Shown piece by piece: positions 7,952-16,453 of a DNA stretch of 35,560 bases (position 1 is the first letter of the stretch; each line of letters begins with the position of its first letter). The stretch lies in the NCBI GenBank assembly GCA_022827195.1, contig JAJDTL010000010.1, positions 1 through 35,560 on the forward strand, given 5' to 3'. This DNA comes from Caldilineaceae bacterium. Its GTDB lineage: Bacteria > Chloroflexota > Anaerolineae > Caldilineales > Caldilineaceae. The notes under the pieces were generated by a model, which was not told where the DNA came from, did no database searches, and saw only the letters and a list, made by a program, of their open reading frames with translations. Position numbers and translations under genes: made by a program.

Positions 7952-8368
7952 GTGAACAGAATCTTGGGAACTGTCTTACAGGTGGTTGCAGTTGCCGTCT
8001 GGGTCCAGTTTGTCGCTAACCAGTTCTACGATCCCGGCCAGACAGGACTCGCTTTTCAAGTCTGGAGCGTCCTCAACCCCATTAACGTTCTATGCCTGCT
8101 GGTTACGATTCTTGTTGGCGTGCAAAGAAAACGCCATCTCGCCAGTGTCGACAAAAGGGCCCTGACGAAAGACTACTTCGAGGCAAACCTTGCACTGTAC
8201 GGCGGCATTGCTCTGCTTCACGCAGTTCTTTGGAACTGGTTCGGCTCCCGTTTTTCAGACCCCGCGATAAGTTTCCGCTGGATCTGGATCCTTGTCGATA
8301 TCACGCTTCCCCTGCTCCTGTTTTCCACCGGAAGGTATCTTGTCAAGAGCAAGGCATCACTGACGTAA
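7952..8368 (+). CDS. Four-helix membrane protein, first of a tandem pair
   Basis: 138-residue predicted integral membrane protein that I do not recognise. The GTG start follows GAGGGG with normal spacing. Hydropathy suggests four helices at about residues 5-24, 40-57, 78-97 and 108-130, with a basic loop (QRKRHLASVDKRALTKDYF) between helices 2 and 3 that is probably cytoplasmic. It aligns without gaps over its full length to the next gene, with about 80 of 138 residues identical by my hand count. Strongly conserved blocks are MNRILG, VWVQFVA, QRKR, DYFEAN, LWNW, AISF and GRYLV. The region just before the start (CTGCCCGCGT, then TTGTGAACAGAAT) is also duplicated. No function can be proposed. 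Confidence 0.75.
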   Translation: MNRILGTVLQVVAVAVWVQFVANQFYDPGQTGLAFQVWSVLNPINVLCLLVTILVGVQRKRHLASVDKRALTKDYFEANLALYGGIALLHAVLWNWFGSRFSDPAISFRWIWILVDITLPLLLFSTGRYLVKSKASLT

Positions 8369-8505
8369 CGGCACGGAACACCGGACCTGCACAGGAAAAC
8401 AACGTCCCATAAGACTTTTCGGGGGTTTGCGCAGGAATTTTCGGGCCGGCTTTTCTGAACTGAATCCCTGCCCGCGTCATCACACTTGGAAGGGAAACAC
8501 TCATT

Positions 8506-8922
8506 GTGAACAGAATATTGGGTATCGCAATGCAGGTACTGGCCGTTGTTGTCTGGGTCCAGTTTGTCGCCAGCCAACTCTACGATCCTCAATCTATAGG
8601 GCCCGGATCGATTGCCTGGGACATCCTCAACCCCCTAATGGTCTTGGGCGGACTCGTGACGATTTGGGTAGGGTGGCAGCGGAAACGGGCTTTCGACAGC
8701 GGCGCAGAGGGAGGCCTGACAACCGACTATTTCGAGGCAAACGTTACGCTGTACGCCGGAATCGCCGTGCTTCACCTTTTTCTTTGGAACTGGAGTGGAA
8801 AGACCTTTTCTGCCGATGCCATAAGTTTCCATTGGGTATGGATTGTTATAGACATCGTTTTTCCACTCCTCTATCTCTCCGCGGGAAGGTATCTTGTCAG
8901 GCGGGACGCTGTACCGGCATAG
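8506..8922 (+). CDS. Four-helix membrane protein, second of a tandem pair
   Basis: 138-residue predicted membrane protein, paralogue of the gene 137 bases upstream. The GTG start follows a GGAAGGGAAA stretch. It has the same four-helix layout, equal length and no alignment gaps, with about 58% identity. Differences concentrate in the loop after helix 1 (DPQSIGPGSIAW) and the loop between helices 2 and 3 (AFDSGAEGGLTTDYF). Substitutions inside helices are mostly conservative, which fits two functional copies under constraint rather than a copy and a pseudogene. It may form a heteromer with its neighbour (inference). The function is unknown. Confidence 0.75.
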   Translation: MNRILGIAMQVLAVVVWVQFVASQLYDPQSIGPGSIAWDILNPLMVLGGLVTIWVGWQRKRAFDSGAEGGLTTDYFEANVTLYAGIAVLHLFLWNWSGKTFSADAISFHWVWIVIDIVFPLLYLSAGRYLVRRDAVPA

Positions 8923-9012
8923 AGGCGCTGAGGAGATGCCTATCCGGGCAGCCATCCTCCAGGAAACGTAGTTGCCTGCTCTTTTTGGCAAAGACCGGGC
9001 CTGGCTCAGTCT

Positions 9013-9255
9013 GTGTCGAAACTGCGCCGGTTTCGGTCGGTTCGAACACGCGGGGACATCGACCACATCGAGGCGTTGCAACTGCTGTGCCGCGCATGCA
9101 ACAGCTTGAAAGGCGACCGTACCCCTGCGGAACTGATTGCGATCCTGTGGACCGGAGAAAACTGCAGACCAGTCCTGAGACTATTGGGACGGGCCTTCAA
9201 ATTCAACCTCTCGCCAAAGCTGGACCTCTTCTATCCATCCACCCATCTGTGCTAA
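9013..9255 (+). pseudogene. Relic of an HNH endonuclease
   Basis: The 80-residue frame contains DIDHIEALQLLCRACNSLKGDRTPAELIAIL. In intact HNH nucleases DHI is followed by roughly 10-15 residues (a P..GG..D..N segment) before LQLLC..CN..KGDRT, so the middle of the motif appears deleted. There is no upstream CxxC zinc half or any N-terminal domain, and the downstream part is not recognisable. It is probably the remains of a restriction-type or homing-type nuclease. The start (GTG) has no convincing ribosome binding site. Confidence 0.55.
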
Positions 9256-9258
9256 GAT
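9250..9258 (+). promoter_or_regulatory. Extended -10 promoter candidate for recN
   Basis: TGC immediately followed by TAAGAT (9253-9258) forms an extended -10 element about 50 bases before the recN start. No -35 box is obvious. Confidence 0.4.
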
Positions 9259-9308
9259 AGGGCGCGGGGATTTTCGCCGCACTGACGATAAGGACGCGCC
9301 CCGATACT

Positions 9309-11219
9309 ATGGCAGCGCAGACAGATCATGCCCCTGTCGATCAGGGGCATAGCCAACCATCCCTCCTGGCCGCAGCCGGCGTGACCGGCCCTGCGCCGCA
9401 AACAGAACCGGCCGCGGCGCTGGATGAGCTGCGCATCAGCAACTTCGCCATCATCGACCGGCTGCAGCTGCGCTTTCACGGCGGACTGAATATCCTGACC
9501 GGAGAGACCGGCGCGGGCAAGTCGATCATCATCGACGCCATCGGGCTGCTGTTGGGCGACAGGGCGACCGCGGAGATGGTGCGGGCGGGTGCGGACCGGG
9601 CCGAGATCGAGGCCACCTTCCGGCTGGCAGCCGCGACGCCGGCAGACGACCCCGGCGAACCGGCCGTTTCGGCCGCGCTGTCGCTGGTGCAGGCCGAGGG
9701 GTTGGACGACCCCGACGCGCCGGAAACGCTCATCCTCAGCCGCGAGGTCCGCCGCAACGGGCGCAGCATCAGCCGCATCAACGGGCGCGCGGTCACGCGG
9801 CAACTTCTGGGCGAGATGGCCGCGCTGCTTGTCGATATTCACGGGCAGGGCCAACACTTGGGGCTGTTGCGGCCGCGTACGCACGTGCATCTGCTCGACC
9901 GGTACGGCGGCCTGTTGCCATTGCGCGGCCGTGTGGCGCAGAAGGTGCAGCAGGTGCAGCGGACGCGGGAGGAGCTGGTGCGGCTCCGCAGCGACGCCCG
10001 CACCGTCGCGCAACGGCTCGACCTCCTGAGTTTTCAGGTCGAGGAGATCGGCGCGGCGGGGTTGGAAGCGGGTGAGGAAGAAGCGCTGGAGGTCGAGCGC
10101 AAACGGCTTGGCAACGCCGAGGCGCTCCTGCAACTGGCGAACGGCGCGGCCGCGCTGCTGAACGAGGGTGAGGGCGGAATGCCGGGCGTCATTGACGGCC
10201 TGGCCGCGGCAGCGGGCCGGGTCGAACGGCTGGCGGCCATCGACGGCGGCATGGCCGACGCGGCCGCGCGCGGTCAGGTCCTGCTCGAGGAGCTGTCCGA
10301 CTTGGCGCGCGCGCTGCAGGGCTACGCCGACGGCCTTGAGTTCAACCCGCAGCGGCTGGCCGAGGTCGAGGAGCGCCTTACCCTGATCGCAAACCTCAGA
10401 CGCAAGTACGGCGACAGCGCGCAGGAGATACTGGCCTTCGCGGCCGCGGCGCAGGCGGAGCTGGAGGAGCTGAGCAACTGGGAGGCGCAGACGGCCGTAT
10501 TGGAGGAAGAGGAAGAGAGGCTATTGAGAGAAATCGGTGTGTTGGGCGCCGAACTGAGCGCGGCGCGGGAGGCCGCGGGCGAACGGATGGCGCGGCAGGT
10601 GGAGGCCGAGCTGGCCCAGCTCAACATGCGCCACGCCCAATTTGCCGTCGCCGTCGACATGAAAGAACAGGAGGACGGCGCCTGTCTGCCCGATGGCCGG
10701 CGCGTCGCCTTTGACGTCAGCGGCGTCGACCGGGTCGCGTTTCTGCTCAGCGCCAACCCCGGCGAGCCGGTCAAGCCGATGGCCAAGGTGGCGTCCGGTG
10801 GGGAGACCGCCCGTTTGATGCTGGCGCTGAAGAGTGTGCTGACGCAGGCCGACCAGACGCCGGTCCTGATTTTTGATGAGATCGACCAGGGCATCGGCGG
10901 CCGCGTCGGCGGCGTTGTCGGTGAAAAGCTATGGAACCTGACCGGCCAGCAGCCGGGTGACGGCCGGCTGCGCCACCAGGTGCTCTGCATCACCCATCTG
11001 CCGCAGCTGGCCGCATTCGGCGACCTCCATCTGACCGTGCGCAAGCGGAACTTTGAGAGCGAGGGAGAGCTGCGCACGGGCACCGACGTGCAGCCGGTCG
11101 ATGGGCCGGCGCGTGTCGAAGAGTTGACGCAGATGCTGGGCTCGGTCAGCGACGCCGGGCGGCAGTCGGTCGAGGAGATGCTGGCCGCGGTCGAGCAGGT
11201 CAGGCTGAACGCCCGATAG
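9309..11219 (+). CDS. recN: DNA repair protein RecN
   Basis: 636-residue SMC-like ATPase that acts in recombinational repair of double-strand breaks. The Walker A motif is GETGAGKS at about residues 65-72, preceded by the family signature LRISNFAIIDRLQLRFHGGLNILTG. The middle half is coiled-coil-like, rich in Glu, Ala, Leu and Arg. The C-terminal ATPase half shows KVASGGETARLMLALK (signature) and TPVLIFDEIDQGIGG (Walker B), then CITHLPQLAAFGD. The protein is longer than most RecN (about 550-580) because of about 40 residues before the first strand and an insertion (LTGQQPGDGRLRHQ) after Walker B. The exact start is uncertain; a GTG 24 codons in is an alternative. It is followed after 19 bases by the NfeD-type gene. 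Confidence 0.95.
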   Translation: MAAQTDHAPVDQGHSQPSLLAAAGVTGPAPQTEPAAALDELRISNFAIIDRLQLRFHGGLNILTGETGAGKSIIIDAIGLLLGDRATAEMVRAGADRAEIEATFRLAAATPADDPGEPAVSAALSLVQAEGLDDPDAPETLILSREVRRNGRSISRINGRAVTRQLLGEMAALLVDIHGQGQHLGLLRPRTHVHLLDRYGGLLPLRGRVAQKVQQVQRTREELVRLRSDARTVAQRLDLLSFQVEEIGAAGLEAGEEEALEVERKRLGNAEALLQLANGAAALLNEGEGGMPGVIDGLAAAAGRVERLAAIDGGMADAAARGQVLLEELSDLARALQGYADGLEFNPQRLAEVEERLTLIANLRRKYGDSAQEILAFAAAAQAELEELSNWEAQTAVLEEEEERLLREIGVLGAELSAAREAAGERMARQVEAELAQLNMRHAQFAVAVDMKEQEDGACLPDGRRVAFDVSGVDRVAFLLSANPGEPVKPMAKVASGGETARLMLALKSVLTQADQTPVLIFDEIDQGIGGRVGGVVGEKLWNLTGQQPGDGRLRHQVLCITHLPQLAAFGDLHLTVRKRNFESEGELRTGTDVQPVDGPARVEELTQMLGSVSDAGRQSVEEMLAAVEQVRLNAR

Positions 11220-11238
11220 AGCGGCGGGTAACGGGAGG

Positions 11239-12663
11239 ATGATGAAAAAACCATCGATGTTCAGACGTCGCCAGCGAGGCGTGCAGCGGGCAGGCCGGGC
11301 GTTGCCGATAACGCTCTACCGCGCCTTCTATCTCTCCTGTCTGTTGCTGGGAATCCTCCTGACCGCGGCTGACGGTGTGAAGGCGGCTGCCGGCGCGCAG
11401 GCGGAGCGCGGCCAAGTGCTGGTGTTGACCTTCAGCGGCGCGGTGACGCCGGTCCTGCGCCAGTATCTCAGCGACGCGATCGAGGAGGCCCAGGCCGACG
11501 GCGCCGAGGCGGTCATTCTGCGCCTTGACACACCCGGCGGCAGCGTCGACGTTACCAAGAAGATCGTGCAGGAGATGCTGGCGTCGCCTGTGCCGGTCGT
11601 GGTCTATGTTTCGCCCAGCGCGGCGCAGGCCGGTAGCGCCGGCACCTTCATCACGCTGGCCGGTCATGTCGCGGCGATGGCGCCCGGCAGCAGCATCGGC
11701 GCGGCCAGTCCCGTCGGCGGCCAGGGGGAGGAGATCGGCGAGACGATGCAGGAGAAGGTGGTCAACATTCTCAGTGCCGACATCGAAAACCTGGCTGCGC
11801 GTCGCGGCGACGAGGCGGTGGAGTGGGCTGTCGCCGCGGTGGAAGAGGCGGCCGCGGCCACGGCCACGCGCGCGCTGGAGCTGGGCGTCATCGACTTTAT
11901 CGCGTTGGACGTGACCGATCTGCTGGTGCAGATGGACGGCTTCGTCATCACGGTACAGGGTGAAGAGCGGACCCTGCGCACCGCGGATGCGCGCATTGTG
12001 CCGCGCGCGCTGTCTCCGTTGCAGGAGTTCCTGAACTTCATCAGCAACCCCACCGTCGCCACGATTCTGCTGACCCTCGGCTCGATCGGGCTGATCGCCG
12101 AGATCTACAATCCGGGCACATTCATACCGGGGATGATCGGTCTGATCAGTCTGCTGCTGGGTCTCTATTCGCTGGGGCAGCTGGAAGCGAATTTCGCCGG
12201 CCTGGCGCTGATCGGGCTTGCGCTCATTCTGCTGGTGGCCGAAGCGTTCACACCGGCCTTCGGCGCGCTGGCGCTGGGGGGCGCGGTCGCCTTTATTTTC
12301 GGCAGCGCGCTGCTTTTCGACGCGCCCGGGCTGGCTGTGCCGTGGGCGACGATCATCTCGTTGGGCGTGGGGATGGGCGCGTTCGCCTTCTTCATCGGCG
12401 GTAAGGTCGTGCAGGCGCAGCGTCGCGGCACCGCCACCGGCAGCGAGGGGCTGATCGGCTCGCTGGCGACCGTACGGACTCCTTTCGCCGAGGACGGCAA
12501 GGGCAAGGTCCTGATCGCCGGAGAAATCTGGAACGCGCAGCTGCGCGACGCATCCTCATCCGGCGCGGACGCGCCGCATGCCGGTGATCAGGTCAGAGTC
12601 GAGGAGAGGGAAGGCTACACGCTCTACGTCAGTCCGCAGGAGCGGGGGGACGGCGAAAACTGA
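11239..12663 (+). CDS. NfeD-type membrane-bound serine protease (ClpP class), long form
   Basis: 474-residue membrane protein. After an N-terminal hydrophobic segment (about 25-45) comes a ClpP-class protease domain: RLDTPGG (96-101), nucleophile Ser133 in AQAGSAGTFITLAGH, GAASPV, and the likely general base Lys173 in TMQEKVVNIL, a Ser-Lys dyad as in archaeal STOPP/1510-N proteases. Several helices (about 273-395) and a C-terminal soluble domain resembling the NfeD OB-fold (GLIGSLATVRTPF, GEIWNAQ, VRVEEREGYTLYV) follow. The family cleaves membrane-associated substrates and is usually paired with a stomatin/SPFH protein (slipin), which is absent here. GGGAGG touches the first ATG, so the second ATG (11242) may be used. 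Confidence 0.88.
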   Translation: MMKKPSMFRRRQRGVQRAGRALPITLYRAFYLSCLLLGILLTAADGVKAAAGAQAERGQVLVLTFSGAVTPVLRQYLSDAIEEAQADGAEAVILRLDTPGGSVDVTKKIVQEMLASPVPVVVYVSPSAAQAGSAGTFITLAGHVAAMAPGSSIGAASPVGGQGEEIGETMQEKVVNILSADIENLAARRGDEAVEWAVAAVEEAAAATATRALELGVIDFIALDVTDLLVQMDGFVITVQGEERTLRTADARIVPRALSPLQEFLNFISNPTVATILLTLGSIGLIAEIYNPGTFIPGMIGLISLLLGLYSLGQLEANFAGLALIGLALILLVAEAFTPAFGALALGGAVAFIFGSALLFDAPGLAVPWATIISLGVGMGAFAFFIGGKVVQAQRRGTATGSEGLIGSLATVRTPFAEDGKGKVLIAGEIWNAQLRDASSSGADAPHAGDQVRVEEREGYTLYVSPQERGDGEN

Positions 12664-13023
12664 GTTGCGACACCCCAACAGCGCATCAGGGGCAACTCGA
12701 ACTTTCCCACCCCATTTCAAGCGTTTTGACGTGCCTGGAATTGCGGTCGGCCCACCAAGTCCCTGAGCGCATCCCGGAAACAGCAAAAGCTATGGGAACG
12801 ATTGCGGTCCAGGTCAATGAGCGGACCTATGGTTTGCGCCGCCTCTATTTTGCGTAGACCGTTTCTGAAGTAGCCGGCCCGTCGCTCGATTCTAGGTGTT
12901 GTCTGTAAGAGGTCCTCGGTCAAATCGGCCTCCTTGACAGTTGATCTTGTTGCCCGCTGCCCCGTCCCGACATGGCCTCAACCGCCACTTTTCACCTATC
13001 ACTGGAAACGAAAAACCAGGAAC
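12664..13023. other. Intergenic interval between convergent nfeD-like and nth genes
   Basis: A 7-bp inverted repeat (gagttgc / gcaactc) starts over the stop codon of the protease gene and could be a weak terminator, but it has no T tract. The interval includes one small minus-strand frame with a strong ribosome binding site (12717-12923, listed separately). At 12999-13032 there is a copy of the dispersed A-rich repeat. Confidence 0.6.
12717..12923 (-). CDS. Possible small protein of unknown function
   Basis: 68-residue frame with a TTG start preceded by a full AAGGAGG at 5-base spacing, the strongest Shine-Dalgarno match among doubtful frames in this window. The product is basic and soluble (TPRIERRAGYFRNGLRKIEA, then FCCFRDALRDLVGRP). 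I recognise no family. It stands alone between two convergent genes and could be a small gene or the leftover 5' end of a larger one. A conserved protein of similar length in relatives would support it. Confidence 0.3.
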   Translation of the reverse strand: MTEDLLQTTPRIERRAGYFRNGLRKIEAAQTIGPLIDLDRNRSHSFCCFRDALRDLVGRPQFQARQNA

Positions 13024-13032
13024 TCAAAACTC
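12999..13032 (+). repeat. Dispersed A-rich repeat, copy 1
   Basis: The sequence ggaaacgaaaaaccaggaac and its flanks resemble gaaaactgaaaaccaagaac at 21492-21511 and, on the opposite strand, the stretch at 34262-34292. All three are intergenic. It overlaps the last bases of nth. Confidence 0.5.
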
Positions 13033-13641
13033 CCCAGCCGACGGGCAAAGGTCCGCCAGTGAACAGTTGGCGCAGTCCGGCTTACGCGCGTTGCAGACGC
13101 GCCGCCCGTGGAAGATCAGCAGATGGGCGATGTCGATCCAGTCCTCGGCGGGGATGAGCGTCATCAGCTCCTTCTCGATCTTTTCCGGGCTCTTCTCCTG
13201 CGTGAGGCCCAGCCGCTGCGAGAGCCGCTTGACGTGGGTATCGACGACGATGCCGTCGGCCAGGCCGAAACAGACGCCGCGCACGACGTTGGCGGTCTTG
13301 CGCGCCACGCCCGGCAGGCTGATCAGCTCATCCATCTCCTGCGGCACCTCGCCGCCGAAATTTTGGCAGATCAGCGCGCTGGCGCCCTGGAGGCTCTTGG
13401 CCTTGTTGCGAAAGAAGCCGGTCGTGCGGATCAGCTCTTCCAGCTCCGCGCGGTCGGCCGCGGCCATCGCCTCCGGCGTCGGGAAGCGCGCGAACAGGGC
13501 CGGCGTCACCTGGTTGACACGTTCGTCGGTGCATTGGGCCGAGAGGATCGTCGCCACCAGCAGCTGAAACGGGTTCTCGTGGTCGAGCGCGCAGTGGGCG
13601 TCGGGATGGGCCGCTCGCAGGCGGCGTATCAGCTCCGACAT
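13024..13641 (-). CDS. nth: Endonuclease III (DNA glycosylase/AP lyase)
   Basis: 205-residue base-excision repair enzyme that removes oxidised pyrimidines and cuts the abasic site. The helix-hairpin-helix motif is LPGVARKTANVV (109-120) with catalytic Lys115; the catalytic Asp is Asp134 in IVVDTHVKRL. The [4Fe-4S] cluster ligands are Cys183, Cys190, Cys193 and Cys199 with the classical C-x6-C-x2-C-x5-C spacing. Length is normal for the family. The ATG overlaps the stop codon of the upstream phosphoribosyltransferase (TGATG), which indicates translational coupling within one operon. Confidence 0.97.
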   Translation of the reverse strand: MSELIRRLRAAHPDAHCALDHENPFQLLVATILSAQCTDERVNQVTPALFARFPTPEAMAAADRAELEELIRTTGFFRNKAKSLQGASALICQNFGGEVPQEMDELISLPGVARKTANVVRGVCFGLADGIVVDTHVKRLSQRLGLTQEKSPEKIEKELMTLIPAEDWIDIAHLLIFHGRRVCNARKPDCANCSLADLCPSAGEF

Positions 13642-14150
13642 CAGGACAGCTCCGGCGCGGGCGGGCGGACCCTGACGAGATCGTCCGAGTCGTCGATTCG
13701 CTGCCAGGGGTAGTTTATCCAGTCGTCGGTCAGCTCGGCGTAGTAGTCTGGTTTCTCGTTTTCGAAGAGGCTCTGGCGCTGCTTCCAGTGGAGGACCGCG
13801 GTTTCGGGTATGCCGCCGCTGCCCTGCACCCGGCTCTTGACCGTGACGATGGTGCGGCCCCGGTCCCAGATATTGTCGACGATCAGGATTTTCTTGCCCT
13901 TCAGGAGCGCATCCGTGGGAAACTGCTGGAAGCGGGGCCAGCTCAGTTCGGCGCGTACGCCCGGCCCGTGCTGAAAGACGACCGACGCGGTCAGCAGCTC
14001 TTTCATCTTCAACGCCTCGGCGATCATGCCACCGGGGACGATGCCGCCGCGGGTGACCAGAAGAAGGGCGTCATAAGGCGTATTGAGCTGCATCACCACC
14101 TTGGTGATCAACTCTTCCACGTCGTGCCACGTCAGATAAACTCTACCCAT
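13641..14150 (-). CDS. Phosphoribosyltransferase (xanthine/hypoxanthine-guanine type)
   Basis: 169-residue type I phosphoribosyltransferase, similar in layout to Gpt-like purine salvage enzymes that join a free base to PRPP in the cytoplasm. An early loop is LLVTRGGIVPGGMIAEAL (about 30-47), and the PRPP-binding motif is ILIVDNIWDRGRTIVTV (88-104), where Asn replaces the usual second Asp of the VDD motif. The C-terminus has the family-like KPDYYAELTDDWINYPWQ. The start at 14150 is chosen because GGAGG lies a few bases upstream; an ATG four codons earlier is weaker. It sits 80 bases after a secreted nuclease gene and is coupled to nth. Which base it uses cannot be stated. Confidence 0.82.
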   Translation of the reverse strand: MGRVYLTWHDVEELITKVVMQLNTPYDALLLVTRGGIVPGGMIAEALKMKELLTASVVFQHGPGVRAELSWPRFQQFPTDALLKGKKILIVDNIWDRGRTIVTVKSRVQGSGGIPETAVLHWKQRQSLFENEKPDYYAELTDDWINYPWQRIDDSDDLVRVRPPAPELS

Positions 14151-14230
14151 CTCCGCCTCCATGACGCCGCCGCGTCTTTTCAGGCAGGGGCGCTCTCATC
14201 ACCAGTCCAATCTGGATTCGCAGCGCCCGT

Positions 14231-16360
14231 CTAGTCGGCGGCCGCCAGACCGTAAAATATGCTGAACAGCGCGCCGGCCGCGCCGGCATCGGCGCGGCGG
14301 TCGGGCGCGGACAACTCGACGACCGCGGCCCGGCCCGGCTCGACCTGGACGCGAAGCGCCGGCGGCGCCTGGGTACCGGGCGTGTGCCCGGCAAGACGCA
14401 CCGTGTAAGCGGCCGGCCGCAGATCGAAGAAGCGGAAATCGCCCAGGGCGTCGCTGTGCGTGCGCGCGACGACCGCGCCGCCGTCGTCGAAAAGCTCTAC
14501 CGCTGCGTTGGGGAGATGCGCGTTGCCCGCGATCCAGGCGGCGCCCACCGGCCGCACCGTCAACGCCAGCGGGTCGTGATCGCTGGAGCCGTACAGCGTC
14601 ATCTCGCCCGGCTCCTGCGCGATCGGGTAATCGGCGTTGATATGCAGGATGTCGATGCCGCCGAAGTGGGGCTTCATCCCCTCTGTCAGCAGCAGATGGT
14701 CGAGCACCTGGCTGGCGCCGTTGAAGATGTAGGTGTAGCGGTCCAGCGGCGGCAGCGCGTCGAAGGTTTGGACCAGCGCCGGCTGCGTGCCGTTCTGCAG
14801 CGCCAGGACCGGCCCGCTGTCTTCGAAGTCGTTCAGGTCGCCCAGGACGACGACGTGCGCGCCGGGGTCCGCATCCAGGCGGCCCTGCACAAGCGCGGCT
14901 ACATGCTCCGCCTGCAGCTTGCGATGGACGACGTTGACCGACTCGTCGCCGCGCTTGCTGCGCCAGTGGTTGACGATAACCGTCAGCGGGTACGCCTCGC
15001 CCCAGGGGCCGCTCACGAGCAGGTCGGCCACCAGGGGCGGCCGGCTGAAGAGCGGAAGAAGGCGCGCTGGACACTGTCCGGGGACCAGCCGCACACTGAA
15101 GCTGAACCGGCTACAGGCCTGCTCGGTCTGCGCCTGCACCACAGTCACGCGGTCGTCGCGCACGAGCAGGCTGTTCGTCAGCGGAAAATCGGGGCTCGCG
15201 GTCCCCGGGCCGGCAAAAGCCAGCGCGCTGTAGCGCAGCCCGCTGACTTCGCTCAGGACGCGCGCCAGGTTTTCGGCATCTTCCGGCTTGCCGGTCTCCT
15301 GCAGGCCGATGATTTCACAGTTCTGCAGGCCTTCGGCGATCGCGGCCGCCCGCTGCTGCAGCGCGGCCTCGTATTCGGCTTCGTCGGGCAACTGATCAAA
15401 ACCCCGCCCCAACGCCAGCACGTTGAAGGAGCAGACGCGGAAAGCGCCCGTGTCAGGCTGGGCGGGATGCTCCTGCGCCGCGCGGCGCGAGAGCACCTCG
15501 ATCTCCTGGCCCGGCAGCAGGAGCAACAGATATTTGCCGAAGCTGTAGTCGACGACCGCCTGCAGCTGCGCGCCGGGCTGCGCGGGGCGTACGCGCACGC
15601 GGTCGCCCCAGCCCACCTGCGGCAGCTGCGCGCCCAGTCCGTTGCCCAGGAAGATCAGCCCGGCAGTATCGGACGGGTTGGAGCGCAGGACGCGCCCGCC
15701 GTGCACGTAGGGCAGCGAACGGTCGGCGATGAGCGCGATCTCGACATTGCCGTTGCTGAAATGCTTGGTCGGCCCCTGCACAACGCCTTGCAGTTCCGAG
15801 AACGCGACCAGCATGCCCTCGAACCGCTCCAGCCGCAGCTCCGGCGCCACGTTGGGAACGGGCAGCGGCGCCGCCGCCGCGGTCAGACCGCCGCAGGCTT
15901 CGGCCGGGAGCGTCTCAACTCTGCGCGGCGTGGTCAACTCCGTCTTTTCATAGTACTCGGCCACCTCCCCGCCGTGCACGACGATGCACGCGCCAGTCTC
16001 CACCCTCGGCGCGGAGGAGGTGTAGACGAAGATACCGTCGCTGGTCTCCGGGTTGTCGTCGCCGCTCGGGTCCTGCAGGTAGAACCCGTTCGACTGCACA
16101 CCGCTCACCAGGCCGAAGGTCGTGACGCGGCGCGAGGAGAGCGGCGAGCTCGCCCCATCGCTCTGGATGAGGTAGACCGGCGTCAGGTCATCGGGCAATT
16201 CAGTGGACGGTGTGGCGGCAGCGACGGAAGAGGCTGTCAGAGCCAGCGACCCTGCCAAGAGCAGCCGGATGAGCAGCGGCCACTGTCGGGTCCGCCCGTT
16301 GCGGCTTCCGCAAAAGGGGACGCCGGGCGATGAACATAAGAATCTCAATCGGGATATCAT
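14231..16360 (-). CDS. Secreted endonuclease/exonuclease/phosphatase-family nuclease (ExeM/NucH-like)
   Basis: 709-residue exported protein. An N-terminal signal (charged n-region, then LLIRLLLAGSLALTASSVAA) leads to an OB-like domain (about 55-285: VTTFGLVSGVQSNGFYLQDP, ending near DRVRVRPAQPG), as in large extracellular DNases. The nuclease domain (about 305-585) has metal-binding and catalytic landmarks: CSFNVLALG, EIIGLQETGKPED, IVNHWRSKRG, VVLGDLNDFEDSGPV and GSSDHDPLALTV. A C-terminal carboxypeptidase regulatory-like beta domain follows (about 590-685: NAAVELFDDGG, GDFRFFDLRPAAYTVRL). It would degrade extracellular nucleic acid; a phosphodiesterase role on other esters is possible. It is first in an operon with the phosphoribosyltransferase and nth. 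Confidence 0.85.
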   Translation of the reverse strand: MISRLRFLCSSPGVPFCGSRNGRTRQWPLLIRLLLAGSLALTASSVAAATPSTELPDDLTPVYLIQSDGASSPLSSRRVTTFGLVSGVQSNGFYLQDPSGDDNPETSDGIFVYTSSAPRVETGACIVVHGGEVAEYYEKTELTTPRRVETLPAEACGGLTAAAAPLPVPNVAPELRLERFEGMLVAFSELQGVVQGPTKHFSNGNVEIALIADRSLPYVHGGRVLRSNPSDTAGLIFLGNGLGAQLPQVGWGDRVRVRPAQPGAQLQAVVDYSFGKYLLLLLPGQEIEVLSRRAAQEHPAQPDTGAFRVCSFNVLALGRGFDQLPDEAEYEAALQQRAAAIAEGLQNCEIIGLQETGKPEDAENLARVLSEVSGLRYSALAFAGPGTASPDFPLTNSLLVRDDRVTVVQAQTEQACSRFSFSVRLVPGQCPARLLPLFSRPPLVADLLVSGPWGEAYPLTVIVNHWRSKRGDESVNVVHRKLQAEHVAALVQGRLDADPGAHVVVLGDLNDFEDSGPVLALQNGTQPALVQTFDALPPLDRYTYIFNGASQVLDHLLLTEGMKPHFGGIDILHINADYPIAQEPGEMTLYGSSDHDPLALTVRPVGAAWIAGNAHLPNAAVELFDDGGAVVARTHSDALGDFRFFDLRPAAYTVRLAGHTPGTQAPPALRVQVEPGRAAVVELSAPDRRADAGAAGALFSIFYGLAAAD

Positions 16361-16453
16361 GTCTTCTGATACATCCGCAGCCGCCCCGCCTCTCTATCCG
16401 GCGCGGGCGTTCGGACGCCATCGGAGGCGTTCTGCGCCGAAACCTATCATTGC

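Noticed and set aside
9030..9060. tRNA T-arm (ggttcgaac)
   Set aside because: No matching acceptor, D-arm or anticodon stem around it; it lies in the HNH relic frame.
14384..16333. Very long plus-strand frame (about 650 codons) opposite the nuclease gene
   Set aside because: Antisense shadow produced by high GC; composition is Arg/Gln/Val-rich with no motif, while the minus strand encodes a coherent multi-domain nuclease.
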